A DNA stretch of 64,000 nt, taken from NCBI GenBank assembly GCA_012744475.1, contig JAAYBV010000018.1:1-64000 (forward strand). The letters are read 5' to 3'. Under the pieces are notes generated by a model that was given only the letters and a program-made list of their open reading frames with translations, was not told where the DNA came from and did not search any database. Source of the stretch: Phycisphaerae bacterium (lineage in GTDB: Bacteria > Planctomycetota > Phycisphaerae > Sedimentisphaerales > Anaerobacaceae). Position 1 is the stretch's first letter, and each line of letters begins with the position of its first letter. This document shows positions 26,465 to 35,150 of this stretch, piece by piece. Position numbers and translations under genes: made by a program.

Positions 26465-26491
26465 GAAAATAAGTAGTCACCACAATTGACA
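26465..26491 (+). promoter_or_regulatory. Shared leader motif AAAATAMGTAGTYRCCMCAAT, copy A
   Basis: AAAATAAGTAGTCACCACAA followed by TTGACA lies about 145 bases before the pseudopilin gene at 26636. It matches the copy at 27618 at most positions. The rest of 26362-26635 shows no gene. Confidence 0.5.
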
Positions 26492-26635
26492 TTTGCGGCG
26501 GATGAAGCTTGGATGGGGGTGCGCCGGCGTCTGTCGGAGGGGCAAACAGACCTGCCGGACCAGTCTTTCGGGGTTCGCTGGGCAGGCAAGCGCGCACCAA
26601 GCGAGAGGCTGCGCCGAGGCGAAAGGGCAAGATGC

Positions 26636-27439
26636 ATGGACCGCAGGGACGGTTTCACGTTGATCGAGCTTCTCGTCGTCATCGCGGTCATCGCCATTCT
26701 GATGGCCCTGCTCATGCCCGTCCTGCATCGAATCAGAGAACAAGGCAAGCGGGCGGTCTGCCTGGGCAACGTCAAACAGATGGCTGTCGCCTGGAACCTC
26801 TACGCGGACGACAACGACGACCGGATCGTCAGCGGCAATACCACCCTGGGGGCCCACAACCGCGATGGAGCCTGCTGGGTCTACTGGCCTGGCGCCGACA
26901 GCCCCGAAGACCGGCGGATCCAGGGGATCAAGGACGGGCTGCTCTATCGCTACTGTCCGAACATCAAGCTGTACAAATGCCCGACCGGCGTCCGCGGTGA
27001 GGTGGTAACCTATGCCATCCCCGATTCCATGAACGGTTACTACCACATCCCCGGCGCGCAGGGGCAAATCAAGAGGCAGCGCAGCCAGGTCCGCAACGCC
27101 AGTGTGCAGATCGTGTTTCTGGACGAGGGCCGGCTCAGTCCCGACAGTTGGACGGTCTATTATGACGATGAACGATGGTGGGACCAGGTCACGGTTCGCC
27201 ACGCCGATGGAACGAATTTCTCCTTCGCCGACGGCCATAGCGAGTACCGCAAGTGGAAGGACCCTCGCACTCTCGAGGTCGCCAAGATGGATATGAACCT
27301 GTGGCAGTCGACCGCCCGCCACACCGAACTGGCCCTCTCGCCCGGGAATGAGGACCTGCACGGCGTCCAGAGGGGCGTCTTCGGTGAATTGGGTTACACC
27401 CCGGTGATGTGCCCGGGAGGCGTCTGCCCCATGCCTTGA
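26636..27439 (+). CDS. Type II pseudopilin-like protein with H-X9-DG signature
   Basis: This 267-residue protein begins [20 protein letters not shown], a class III prepilin signal with Glu5 of the mature chain, and continues as a membrane helix. Its distal part has YADDNDDRIV and VRHADGTNFSFADGHSEYRK, the H-X9-DG type signature. It is the same subtype as the proteins at 1479 and 54783. AAAGGG lies eight bases before the chosen ATG. A motif shared with the next gene's leader lies upstream. Function unknown; export through a type II-like system is presumed. Confidence 0.85.
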   Translation: MDRRDGFTLIELLVVIAVIAILMALLMPVLHRIREQGKRAVCLGNVKQMAVAWNLYADDNDDRIVSGNTTLGAHNRDGACWVYWPGADSPEDRRIQGIKDGLLYRYCPNIKLYKCPTGVRGEVVTYAIPDSMNGYYHIPGAQGQIKRQRSQVRNASVQIVFLDEGRLSPDSWTVYYDDERWWDQVTVRHADGTNFSFADGHSEYRKWKDPRTLEVAKMDMNLWQSTARHTELALSPGNEDLHGVQRGVFGELGYTPVMCPGGVCPMP

Positions 27440-27819
27440 GAAGGGCTTTCGAGCCGGCGTCATTGTGGGTGTAGCGCCTTTCGACATGGAATCGGCAATC
27501 CGGCCGTACACCGTGCATCTCAGGACGAGCTGGCCCGCTTGGCTTCCGCGCCCTGCCTGTTGCTCCAGTCTGGGGTCTCCGGTTTGCCGGCAACGGTCCG
27601 GCGGGACCCGGCCGGCCCAAAATACGTAGTTGCCCCAATAGAAAAGGAGTCGCGTAGTCCGCTATGATATGGCGGAGGCAATGAGGACTCTCATTGTCGT
27701 TGTGCGTCCCGGCCGAAGAAGAGGTCACCCTGCCGGGTCGCGGGAGGTCGGGTGACAGAAGCACGCGGTTTCATCGTACGGTTTCGTCCGCTCATTTGTG
27801 CATCAGAAGGAGGTGTGTC
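27440..27819. other. Long intergenic leader between the pseudopilin and the Omp28-like gene
   Basis: No gene is seen in these 380 bases. They include the conserved leader motif copy B and, downstream of it, several short G/C-rich inverted stretches. Confidence 0.4.
27618..27643 (+). promoter_or_regulatory. Shared leader motif AAAATAMGTAGTYRCCMCAAT, copy B
   Basis: AAAATACGTAGTTGCCCCAA followed by TAGAAA lies about 180 bases before the gene at 27820. Both copies are preceded by CCGG and are on the same strand as the downstream gene. Confidence 0.5.
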
Positions 27820-29664
27820 ATGGGTAGGCGCCCAATTCTCGTGCTGACTACGGCCCTGATCGCGGCAATGGCCGTCGCAACAACGGCACAAATCAAGAAT
27901 GTCCTGCTGGAACAACACACGGGAGCGTGGTGCGGCTGGTGTCCCGACGGAAGCGCGATGGTCGATGAGATTGTCGACCTGTACGGCGATCAGGTCATTG
28001 CGACGAAGCTCCACAACGGCGACGCCATGGCCATCGCGGAACAGTGGGTGATCGGCGAGGCCCTGGGGCTGACCGGGTTCCCCACGGCGTCAATCAACAG
28101 GCGGAATTTCGGCGGCGAAGTCTTCTTGAATCGGGACGTCTGGAAAACGTGCTGCGAGTTCCAGATGCAACAGAAGGCCAGAGCGGAGGTCGATTGTTTC
28201 TACACGCTGAACCGGAGCACGCGCACTGCGAAGATACGCGTTCTCGCGAACATCGTCGAATCCATGGACTTCCCTCTGCGATTCAACGTTTACATCGTTG
28301 AAGATGACGTGAAGGGCACCGGTTCCGGCTACGATCAGGCCAACTACCTCTCCGGCCGTCCCGGCTACGAAGACAATCCCTACTACAACGAACCGACAAA
28401 GATCGTTGGATACCATCACATGAGCGTGGTGCGCGCCATGCTGGGCGGTCCCTGGGGCCTCGCCGGGGGTCTTCCGTCCTCCGTCGATGCAGGCGCGTTC
28501 TACGAGTACGAATTCGAATCGCAGATCGACACACGCTGGAACATCGACAATGTGTATTTTGTTGGAATCCTCCAGGCGGATGCTCAGGACAACAAGGAAA
28601 TCATCAACAGCGCCGTGGCCGTCAAAGACGGCACGCTGCTGAACAAGATTATCAACTCCGATGTTCCCGCAACGAAGGCGCTCCCTGCCGGCTCGGATCT
28701 GGCCAACAGCTACACCCTGAAAAACGCCACCAATAAGCAACAAACCTACACCGTGACGCTGTCGACCACCGACAGGACACCCGCCGATTGGTCGGCGCGA
28801 TTTGCCAGCGGCAGCACGACGCTCGTCGCATCCGGCGCCGATCCGGCCACGGGCCAGTTGGTGGTCGCCGCGAACGCCTCCGTGCAGATGTCGCTGACCT
28901 TGAATATCGGCTCCACGCTCGGAGTCGGAGACGCCCAGGTGCTTCTCCAGTTGCAGGGGACGCCGACGGTTAACAGGTCGCGAATGGTTACAGGAATCAC
29001 GACGGAAATCGAGCACCTGCTGCTCGAGACCGGATCCGATTACTCGATGGCGCCCTACATCACTCACGCCGCGTATGCCGACACCGTGATTCTCGATCCG
29101 AGCACCTATCTGACCTTCCAAGAGGAATTGACGAATGTCAAGGTGGTGATCTGGAACAAAGGTCCTTCCGACGGCCTGTCTTCCGAGGAAGTCGACGCCA
29201 TCAAGAGCACCAGCAATGTCAACCACTTCATTTGCGGAGACGGCGTGATCGGTAGCCTGGTTTCCCCCAACAATCTCAGCTACTTCGGCCTGGAGTATAT
29301 CGGCTGGAACCTCGAGGCACGAGGGTCCACCTACAGCATCTGGATCGAGGGTCAGCAATGGGATGTGATCACGGGTGAGCTGGAACGTCATATCGAAGGC
29401 CGCCTGTTGATGTACTACGTCAACATGGTCCGCATCATCGATCCCGCGAATGTCTTCCCGATCATGCATTTCGAGCAGGAGGGCTTCAGGAAATACAACG
29501 GCATGACCTTTTGGATCGAGGCCAAGGACACCATTTTCGGTGTCCGGTCCACGGCGAACGGCCGCCGGACCGTCATTCTCGGCATATGTCCATATGTCAT
29601 CGTTCGCGAAGGAACCCGTCAGGATCTGGTGACCAGAATCCTTGGTTGGCTCGCCGAGCAATGA
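27820..29664 (+). CDS. Secreted Omp28-like protein with thioredoxin-type CxxC and a C-terminal GAT-like domain
   Basis: A 614-residue protein with signal peptide (TTALIAAMAVATTAQ). Residues about 24-110 have a thioredoxin-like start with a redox motif C38-GW-C41 (EQHTGAWCGWCPDG) and the cis-Pro region GFPTASINR, as in Omp28-related outer-membrane proteins. A middle beta-rich part (about 130-400) ends in VQMSLTLNIGS. Residues about 405-614 (LLLETGSDYSMAPYI to the end) look like a Rossmann-like glutamine-amidotransferase-type domain without an obvious catalytic Cys. AAGGAGGT precedes the ATG. Role unknown; a redox or extracellular binding function is plausible. Confidence 0.75.
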   Translation: MGRRPILVLTTALIAAMAVATTAQIKNVLLEQHTGAWCGWCPDGSAMVDEIVDLYGDQVIATKLHNGDAMAIAEQWVIGEALGLTGFPTASINRRNFGGEVFLNRDVWKTCCEFQMQQKARAEVDCFYTLNRSTRTAKIRVLANIVESMDFPLRFNVYIVEDDVKGTGSGYDQANYLSGRPGYEDNPYYNEPTKIVGYHHMSVVRAMLGGPWGLAGGLPSSVDAGAFYEYEFESQIDTRWNIDNVYFVGILQADAQDNKEIINSAVAVKDGTLLNKIINSDVPATKALPAGSDLANSYTLKNATNKQQTYTVTLSTTDRTPADWSARFASGSTTLVASGADPATGQLVVAANASVQMSLTLNIGSTLGVGDAQVLLQLQGTPTVNRSRMVTGITTEIEHLLLETGSDYSMAPYITHAAYADTVILDPSTYLTFQEELTNVKVVIWNKGPSDGLSSEEVDAIKSTSNVNHFICGDGVIGSLVSPNNLSYFGLEYIGWNLEARGSTYSIWIEGQQWDVITGELERHIEGRLLMYYVNMVRIIDPANVFPIMHFEQEGFRKYNGMTFWIEAKDTIFGVRSTANGRRTVILGICPYVIVREGTRQDLVTRILGWLAEQ

Positions 29665-29891
29665 GCGCAACCGTCGCCAGAGGGCGGCCCCAAAGGCAAC
29701 GTCCAGGCCAGCGGAGCGGACGTTCCGTCCCGGCTCCGAGAGGAGGTTTCGGACGATGAGAATGCGTGTTTGTACGTATTGAATCGGAGCGAGCCGCATG
29801 AGGGAGGAGTATTCGCAGAGGAGGGCGTGCTTCGGTGGCATCAGCGTTGCGGCGTCGGTCAGCAAGACCGGGGGAGGTTGAGGAGCAGACC

Positions 29892-30377
29892 ATGACGGCG
29901 AGGAAGACACTGAGCCGGCTTCACTTGGTCGGGATGTTCTGGTTCACCTTGTGCGTCGGCTATCTTCTGGTGATGGGGTTGTACCAGGCAGGATTCCGCT
30001 GGCGGACGATCTTCTCGTTCTCGGGCCACTCGGCACTGATAATCATTCTTGTGGCCGGCCTCTACTTTTTCGCCCTGCTGCGAGGAGTCGCCCGATCCGG
30101 GCACGTTGAACAGGAGCACCCTCTAACCAGCAGCAACTGCTACATGGGCCTCTACGTTTCGGCGCCTCTGCTGGGCGGCCTGGCGGCTGTCCTGGGGATG
30201 GCCGGGGTCCGCCAGATGAGCCGGTTCTTGTTTGGCGTCGCCCTGGGAACGCTGGGGACGACGTTCCTGGTCTGGATGGTGATCGACCCGCTGGCCGGAC
30301 TGATCGAGATGCTTCTGCCTGCCAGCCGCAGACATCGCGCCGAGCGCACTGGCAGAAGCCACGCCGCACCATCCTGA
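29892..30377 (+). CDS. Small integral membrane protein, unknown function
   Basis: A 161-residue protein with four predicted membrane helices (GMFWFTLCVGYLLVMGLY, ALIIILVAGLYFFALL, YVSAPLLGGLAAVLGMAG, FLFGVALGTLGTTFLVWMV) and a basic C-terminal tail. GAGGAG precedes the ATG. I do not recognise a family. It lies between the Omp28-like gene and the exonuclease gene with about 230-270 bases on either side, so it may be monocistronic. Confidence 0.65.
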   Translation: MTARKTLSRLHLVGMFWFTLCVGYLLVMGLYQAGFRWRTIFSFSGHSALIIILVAGLYFFALLRGVARSGHVEQEHPLTSSNCYMGLYVSAPLLGGLAAVLGMAGVRQMSRFLFGVALGTLGTTFLVWMVIDPLAGLIEMLLPASRRHRAERTGRSHAAPS

Positions 30378-30540
30378 CACATCGACCACGCATTCTCTCC
30401 CCGCGACGCGGGCACCCCACTCCAGTAGCCCGGAAGATTGCCCAAGCGGATTGACCCACGCGCTCACACGGATCATAATGGGCCTGGATATCCTGAGAAT
30501 GACCCCATGGCAGCTTCAGCTCGGTGGTATCCCGAAGACT

Positions 30541-30606
30541 CGTAGGGTGTGCAATGCACACCAATTCGATCGCGCGATGAGGAAGGTGTGCGGTGCACAC
30601 CCTACG
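30541..30606. repeat. MITE-like 66-base inverted repeat (GTAGGGTGTGC type)
   Basis: The 22-base arms are CGTAGGGTGTGCAATGCACA plus CC at the left and the complement-like GGTGTGCGGTGCACACCCTA plus CG at the right. The arms match at 20 of 22 positions when inverted. It lies in the leader region of the exonuclease gene. No target duplication is evident. Confidence 0.7.
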
Positions 30607-30649
30607 AGGCTGTCACCCAGGTCCGAAAGGACCGCGAAGGAGCGCGACA

Positions 30650-31528
30650 ATGTTCAAGAGTGTGAAGAACCGGGTGTGGGCGTTCGACGCCGAATGGATT
30701 CCCGATCCGCTGGCGGGCCGACTGCTGTACAAGCTGCCGGTGGAGATGTCCGACAGAGAGGTTGTCGAGGTCATGTGGAAGAAAGGCGGCGCGACCGAGG
30801 AGGACCCGACGCCTTACCTCAAGACGGTGCTTTGTCGGATCGTATCGGTCGCGGCGGTCGAGCGGCACCAGACGGGCAACGATGTGAAGCTCCACCTGTT
30901 GTCGCTGCCGCGCGACAGTCACGACCCGGCCCAGACCGAAGAGCGACACGTGGTGGGCACCTTTCTGGGCAAGGCCGGGCAGTACAAGCCGCAGCTCGTC
31001 GGCTTCAACTCCGCCAGCGCCGACCTGAAGGCGCTGATCCAGCGCGGCGTCGTCCTGGGTCTTTCTATGCCGGAATTCTGCAAGCGCCCGAACAAACCGT
31101 GGGAAGGCGAGGACTACTTCGACAGCCGCAACAGCGATGCCAGTGTGGATCTCAAGGAGGTCGTCGCCGGCTGGGGCAAGGCGACGCCTTCGCTCAACGA
31201 GATCGCCACGCTCTCCGGCATCCCCGGCAAGATGGACGTCGACGGAGAGCAGGTCGCTTCCCTGTGGCTCGACGGCCGCCTCGACAAGATCATCGCTTAC
31301 AACGAGTTCGACGCGCTGACGACGTACCTGCTCTGGCTGCGGGTCGCGCATTTCGGGGGGCATTTCAGTACGGAGCATTACGAACAGGAGCAGGAGTTGG
31401 TGCGGGAAATGATCGACGCGGAGATTCGCGAAGGGGGCAAGGAGCACCTGGGGGATTTCCTGGAGGAATGGGACCGGCTGAAAGGCTGTGTCGAGCGGGG
31501 CCTGGTGGCAGGGCATCCGGTGGGATAG
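30650..31528 (+). CDS. Predicted 3'-5' exonuclease related to the PolB exonuclease domain
   Basis: A 292-residue DEDDy-type nuclease of the PF10108 kind. Motif Exo I is AFDAEW with D13 and E15, Exo II lies in LVGFNSASADLKAL, and Exo III is YNEFDALTTYL with the Tyr-x3-Asp pattern. These residues bind two metal ions. It is cytoplasmic and probably acts in DNA repair or nucleic-acid turnover. AGGAG precedes the ATG. No partner gene is evident nearby. Confidence 0.82.
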   Translation: MFKSVKNRVWAFDAEWIPDPLAGRLLYKLPVEMSDREVVEVMWKKGGATEEDPTPYLKTVLCRIVSVAAVERHQTGNDVKLHLLSLPRDSHDPAQTEERHVVGTFLGKAGQYKPQLVGFNSASADLKALIQRGVVLGLSMPEFCKRPNKPWEGEDYFDSRNSDASVDLKEVVAGWGKATPSLNEIATLSGIPGKMDVDGEQVASLWLDGRLDKIIAYNEFDALTTYLLWLRVAHFGGHFSTEHYEQEQELVREMIDAEIREGGKEHLGDFLEEWDRLKGCVERGLVAGHPVG

Positions 31529-31608
31529 ATCAGCGTGGGGCGGTCGTCCCGACGATTGATGGCGACAACGGGAAAGATGGCGCATGAGAAGAGCGTGTGG
31601 AGTAGAGG

Positions 31609-31788
31609 TTGGAGCGAGCCAAGAAGGACTTGCGGGAAGGGAGGGCTTTCAACGCCGACGCGTTCGACGTGGAGATGCGTCCCTGGATGAGACAGTGGTC
31701 CAGTGAGCGAGATTCGTATCCGGATCGGGCACGTGGCGACAGTGTCGAAGAGGCCAGGAGGCTCTGGAAGAAATGCCAAATACCGTGA
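31609..31788 (+). pseudogene. Remnant of a small helical protein, possibly an antitoxin C-terminus
   Basis: A 59-residue frame beginning at TTG (31609) reads LERAKKDLREGRAFNADAFD, then EMRPWMRQW and EEARRLWKKCQIP. The composition is coding-like: charged, helical and without rare residues. It is closed upstream by an in-frame TAG at 31603 and has no ATG start. The LERAKKDLREGR-F pattern recalls the C-terminal part of RHH-type antitoxins such as ParD. It ends 16 bases inside the next gene in another frame. Either it uses the TTG or it is a truncated remnant. Confidence 0.3.
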
Positions 31789-33071
31789 GAGAAGAGATGG
31801 AAGACCGTCACCTGGGAAGACGACAATTCATGCGGCGCTCTGTTGCCGGTGTCGCGCTGGCGGGTTCATCGAGTGCGGCGCTGGGGGCCGATTCCGGTGC
31901 TCGGCCGCGACGTACCGGCAAGAGGGAAGGGACTGTCAGGACGGAAGCCGATGTGCTGGTGGTCGGAGGCGGGACGGCGGGCACCATCGCGGCGATTCAG
32001 GCCGCCAGGGCGGGAGCAAAGACGGCCCTGGTCGAGCGGGGCACGCAGCTTGGGGGGACCGCCACAACAGGCGGTGTGTCTTTTCCGGGGCTTTTTGATG
32101 CCTGGGGCAAACAGATCATCGCGGGAATCGGCTGGGAACTGGTCAAGCGAGCCGTCGAACTCGATAAGGGGACGCTGCCCGACTTCAGCCAAGTCCCGGC
32201 GCGTCATTGGCAGAATCAGGTGCACGTCAACCAGTTTGTCTACGCGCTTCTTGCAGAGGAAGCGTGCGTCGAGGCAGGCGTTACAGTTGCTTATTACGAA
32301 TCCCCGCTGTCGGTCGAGCAGACAGTCGATGGGTGGCTGGTGGACACCGTGGGGCCGGGCACATATCGCCGAGTGACGTGCCAACAGATCATCGACTGTA
32401 CCGGCGGGGCCAGCGTTGTCGGGATGCTCGGCCTGCCCAGGCTTCGCGATAGCGAAACGCAGCCCGGCTCGCTGCTCTACAAGCTGGGGGGCGTACACCC
32501 TGTGGGTCGTGGGCAACTTGAGCAATTGTACGTGCATGGTGCGGACTCGTCGACGTCGGTCACTTTGACGGAGGCCAACCTGAATGGGCGGAGGTTGCTT
32601 CTGAAGAAGCTGCGTGGCCAGAAGGACACGTCGCGTCTGGTACACATGCAGCCGGAGACCGCACATCGTGAGACCTACCGCATCCGGGGGGAGACCGTGA
32701 TTACTGTGGAGGACTATACGTCCGGTCGGGTATTCGATGACGCCGTGTGCTACGCGTTCTATCCCGTGGATCTGCACACGCCAAGCGGGGTCAAACCCAA
32801 GCCTCTGGCCAGGGGCACGGTACCAACAATCGGCTTGAGGGCATTGGTTCCGAAGGGAAGCCGTGACATCATGGTGGCCGGCCGATGCGTTTCGAGCGAC
32901 CGTCTGGCCAATTCCGGTCTTCGCGTTCAGGCCTCGTGTATGGCCATGGGCCAGGCGGCCGGGGCTGCTGCCGCGCTGGCGGCACAGCGGAAGACGACGC
33001 CGATTGAGGTGCCCCTGGAAGACATTCGGGAACTGCTTCGCCACCATGGGGCCATCGTTCCGAGTGCATAG
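31773..33071 (+). CDS. Tat-exported FAD-dependent oxidoreductase (FAD_oxidored family)
   Basis: The 432-residue protein has a twin-arginine signal (GRRQFMRRSVAGVALAGSSSAALGA) and an FAD-binding Rossmann motif ADVLVVGGGTAGTIAAIQAARAG, followed by VERGTQLGGTATTGGV. The C-terminal FAD-binding segment is IMVAGRCVSSDRLANSGLRVQ. It matches the PF12831-type oxidoreductases common in Planctomycetota, which often sit near glycan-degradation genes. The substrate is not known. The ATG at 31773 follows GGAAG, and an ATG eight codons later is an alternative. It precedes the sialidase-like gene by 41 bases. Confidence 0.85.
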   Translation: MPNTVREEMEDRHLGRRQFMRRSVAGVALAGSSSAALGADSGARPRRTGKREGTVRTEADVLVVGGGTAGTIAAIQAARAGAKTALVERGTQLGGTATTGGVSFPGLFDAWGKQIIAGIGWELVKRAVELDKGTLPDFSQVPARHWQNQVHVNQFVYALLAEEACVEAGVTVAYYESPLSVEQTVDGWLVDTVGPGTYRRVTCQQIIDCTGGASVVGMLGLPRLRDSETQPGSLLYKLGGVHPVGRGQLEQLYVHGADSSTSVTLTEANLNGRRLLLKKLRGQKDTSRLVHMQPETAHRETYRIRGETVITVEDYTSGRVFDDAVCYAFYPVDLHTPSGVKPKPLARGTVPTIGLRALVPKGSRDIMVAGRCVSSDRLANSGLRVQASCMAMGQAAGAAAALAAQRKTTPIEVPLEDIRELLRHHGAIVPSA

Positions 33072-33112
33072 AACATCGAAACTTTGATGGCAAGCCGATG
33101 GAGAGACAACGG

Positions 33113-35125
33113 ATGAGAAGAGAATGGGTTGTGACGGTAGTGTTGGTATCGATGCTGATCGGGCAGGTGTTGGGTGGACCGGTGGACGGACAAGGTCGGC
33201 CTTTGATTCGGAAACTCGGGACGATTGACTGCGATCTGGTGGAGACGACGCCGGTCGTATTCCAGGGAAGACTGTACCGTAGCGAGTGGGTGCGGACGAG
33301 CTATGAGGGTAACAAGCTGGGTGAGAACTATACGCGGTTGGTGGATGTGCAGACCGGCGAGGCGACGGCGCCGTTGGCGCGGGGCTGTGTCTTTTCCAGT
33401 GCGTTTGTCGATGGTGATACGGTTTACGTGACGGGGACGAGCACAGAGCAGGGGTGGACGGGCCAGCGCGTCGAGATGTTCGCATCGAAGGATCTGAAGA
33501 CGTGGGAACACTGGACTGCACTGGATCTCGACGGGTTCGGCATCTGCAATACGTCGATCTGCAAAGCCGATGACCGATACGTGATGATGTTCGAGATCCA
33601 CAAGCCTGAGGATCAGGCCGGAGTGGCCTTCACGGCCCGGTTCGCCACCTCGAAGGACCTGCGGACCTGGGAGGTCACACCGCCCGAGTGCGTCTACGCC
33701 AAGGACCGCTACAGCGCACCTCATTGCCTGCGCTACCTCGACGGCTGCTTTTACGATTTCTACCTGGAAGCCCACGAAGGGTACGAGATGCGCGTGGTGC
33801 GCTCGCCGGACCTGATCCATTGGGAGTCGAGCCCGCTGAATCCGGTGCTGAAGGCGTCGGCACAGGACAAGCAGATCGCCAACCCGAAGCTCACGACCGA
33901 GCAGCGGCAGCGCGTCACCAAGGCCGAGAACATCAACAACTCCGATATCGATTTCTGCGAATACAAGGGCCGGCTGGTCATCAACTACTCCTGGGGCAAT
34001 CAGCGGGGCGAGGAATTCCTCGCGGAGGCCGTCTACGAGGGAACGGCCGAGGAGTTCCTCCGGGGCTGGTTCCCGCCGGACGCGCTTCGTGGAGAAATGA
34101 AGCCGCTGCTGGTTATCGAGCCAAGCGATGCCTATCCTCGCCACTCCGAAGGCGATCTCATCGAGCTGAAGGATGGGCGATTGTGCCTGATCTACACGCG
34201 ATTCACCGGTGGCGGGAGCGACCATGCGGCCGCCGACCTTGTGATGCGCACGTCGGCCGATGACGGCGCGACCTGGAGCGGGCCGGAGACGGTGGTCCGG
34301 CGGACGGGCGGGCTGAACGTGATGTCCGTCTCGCTGCTGCGAATGGCAAGCGGTGAGATCGCCCTGTTCTACCTGCGCAAGACCTCACAGGAGGACTGCC
34401 GGCCCGTCATGTGCGTCTCGACGGACGAGATGCGGACCTGGAGCGAACCGACCGACTGCATCACCGATGAAGTGGGCTATTATGTCCTGAATAATGACCG
34501 GGCCGTCCAACTGACTTCCGGCCGTATCGTCTTACCCGTCGCCTGGCATCAGGGGCCGGGCCGACCGCGCGACAGTGCCGGCATCATCATGTGCTATCTG
34601 TCCGACGACAACGGGCGGACGTGGCGCCGCAGCCAGGACACGTTCAAAGGCTGCGACCCCGACGGCCGGCGCATCACCGTGCAGGAGCCGGGAGTCGTTG
34701 AGTTACGCGACGGGCGGCTGATGATGTACATCCGCACCGACGCCGGCAGCCAGTACATCTGCCACTCGCAGGACGGCGGCCAGACGTGGTCAAAGCCCCG
34801 CCCTTCCGACCTGGCCTCACCGCTGAGCCCCGCTTCGATCGAACGCATTCCCTGGACGGGCGATCTGGTCTGCGTATGGAATGACCATTCCGGCCGCCAT
34901 CCCTATCCGAAGGGCCGGCGCACGCCTCTGTGCATGGCCGTCAGCAAGGACGAGGGCGACTCCTGGAGCGAATCGCGCGTCATCGAAGCAAATCCCGACG
35001 GCTGGTACTGCTACACCGCGATTGCCTTCGTGCGGGATCGGATGCTCCTGGCCTACTGCGCCGGCGACAAGCAAGTTGGCGGCCTCAATCGCCTCAAGGT
35101 CCTGGCCGTCGGCAGGGGCGAATGA
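33113..35125 (+). CDS. Secreted two-propeller protein with a C-terminal sialidase (BNR) domain
   Basis: The 670-residue protein has a signal peptide (VVTVVLVSMLIGQVLG). Residues about 30-335 read like a five-bladed GH43/GH32-type propeller (FASKDLKTWEHW, FATSKDLRTWEV, VRSPDLIHWESS), and residues about 340-670 like a six-bladed sialidase with Asp-box-like repeats (SADDGATWSGPE, SDDNGRTWRRS, SQDGGQTWSKP, SKDEGDSWSES) and RHSEGDLIELKDGRL. It probably cleaves or binds a terminal sugar outside the cell. The ATG at 33113 has GGAGAG upstream; an ATG at 33098 would add five residues. The stop TGA lies in a palindromic repeat. Confidence 0.8.
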   Translation: MRREWVVTVVLVSMLIGQVLGGPVDGQGRPLIRKLGTIDCDLVETTPVVFQGRLYRSEWVRTSYEGNKLGENYTRLVDVQTGEATAPLARGCVFSSAFVDGDTVYVTGTSTEQGWTGQRVEMFASKDLKTWEHWTALDLDGFGICNTSICKADDRYVMMFEIHKPEDQAGVAFTARFATSKDLRTWEVTPPECVYAKDRYSAPHCLRYLDGCFYDFYLEAHEGYEMRVVRSPDLIHWESSPLNPVLKASAQDKQIANPKLTTEQRQRVTKAENINNSDIDFCEYKGRLVINYSWGNQRGEEFLAEAVYEGTAEEFLRGWFPPDALRGEMKPLLVIEPSDAYPRHSEGDLIELKDGRLCLIYTRFTGGGSDHAAADLVMRTSADDGATWSGPETVVRRTGGLNVMSVSLLRMASGEIALFYLRKTSQEDCRPVMCVSTDEMRTWSEPTDCITDEVGYYVLNNDRAVQLTSGRIVLPVAWHQGPGRPRDSAGIIMCYLSDDNGRTWRRSQDTFKGCDPDGRRITVQEPGVVELRDGRLMMYIRTDAGSQYICHSQDGGQTWSKPRPSDLASPLSPASIERIPWTGDLVCVWNDHSGRHPYPKGRRTPLCMAVSKDEGDSWSESRVIEANPDGWYCYTAIAFVRDRMLLAYCAGDKQVGGLNRLKVLAVGRGE

Positions 35126-35136
35126 TGATCCGCCCA
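35114..35136. repeat. Palindromic repeat (GGGGCGAAT type), copy 3, spanning the sialidase stop codon
   Basis: AGGGGCGAATGATGATCCGC followed by CCA is a degraded copy of the hairpin seen at 22754 and 25568. The stop codon TGA (35123-35125) is inside it, so the repeat defines the last codons of the gene. It also separates the gene from rnpB, which is read from the other strand. Confidence 0.7.
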
Positions 35137-35150
35137 GGCGGGAGCCGGTC

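Noticed and set aside
26440-26500. Possible c-di-GMP riboswitch, suggested by GCTACCTGGGGCTGCC
   Set aside because: The paired elements and the conserved CAGGGCAAACC part of the GEMM fold are absent. It is recorded only as part of a leader with a shared motif.
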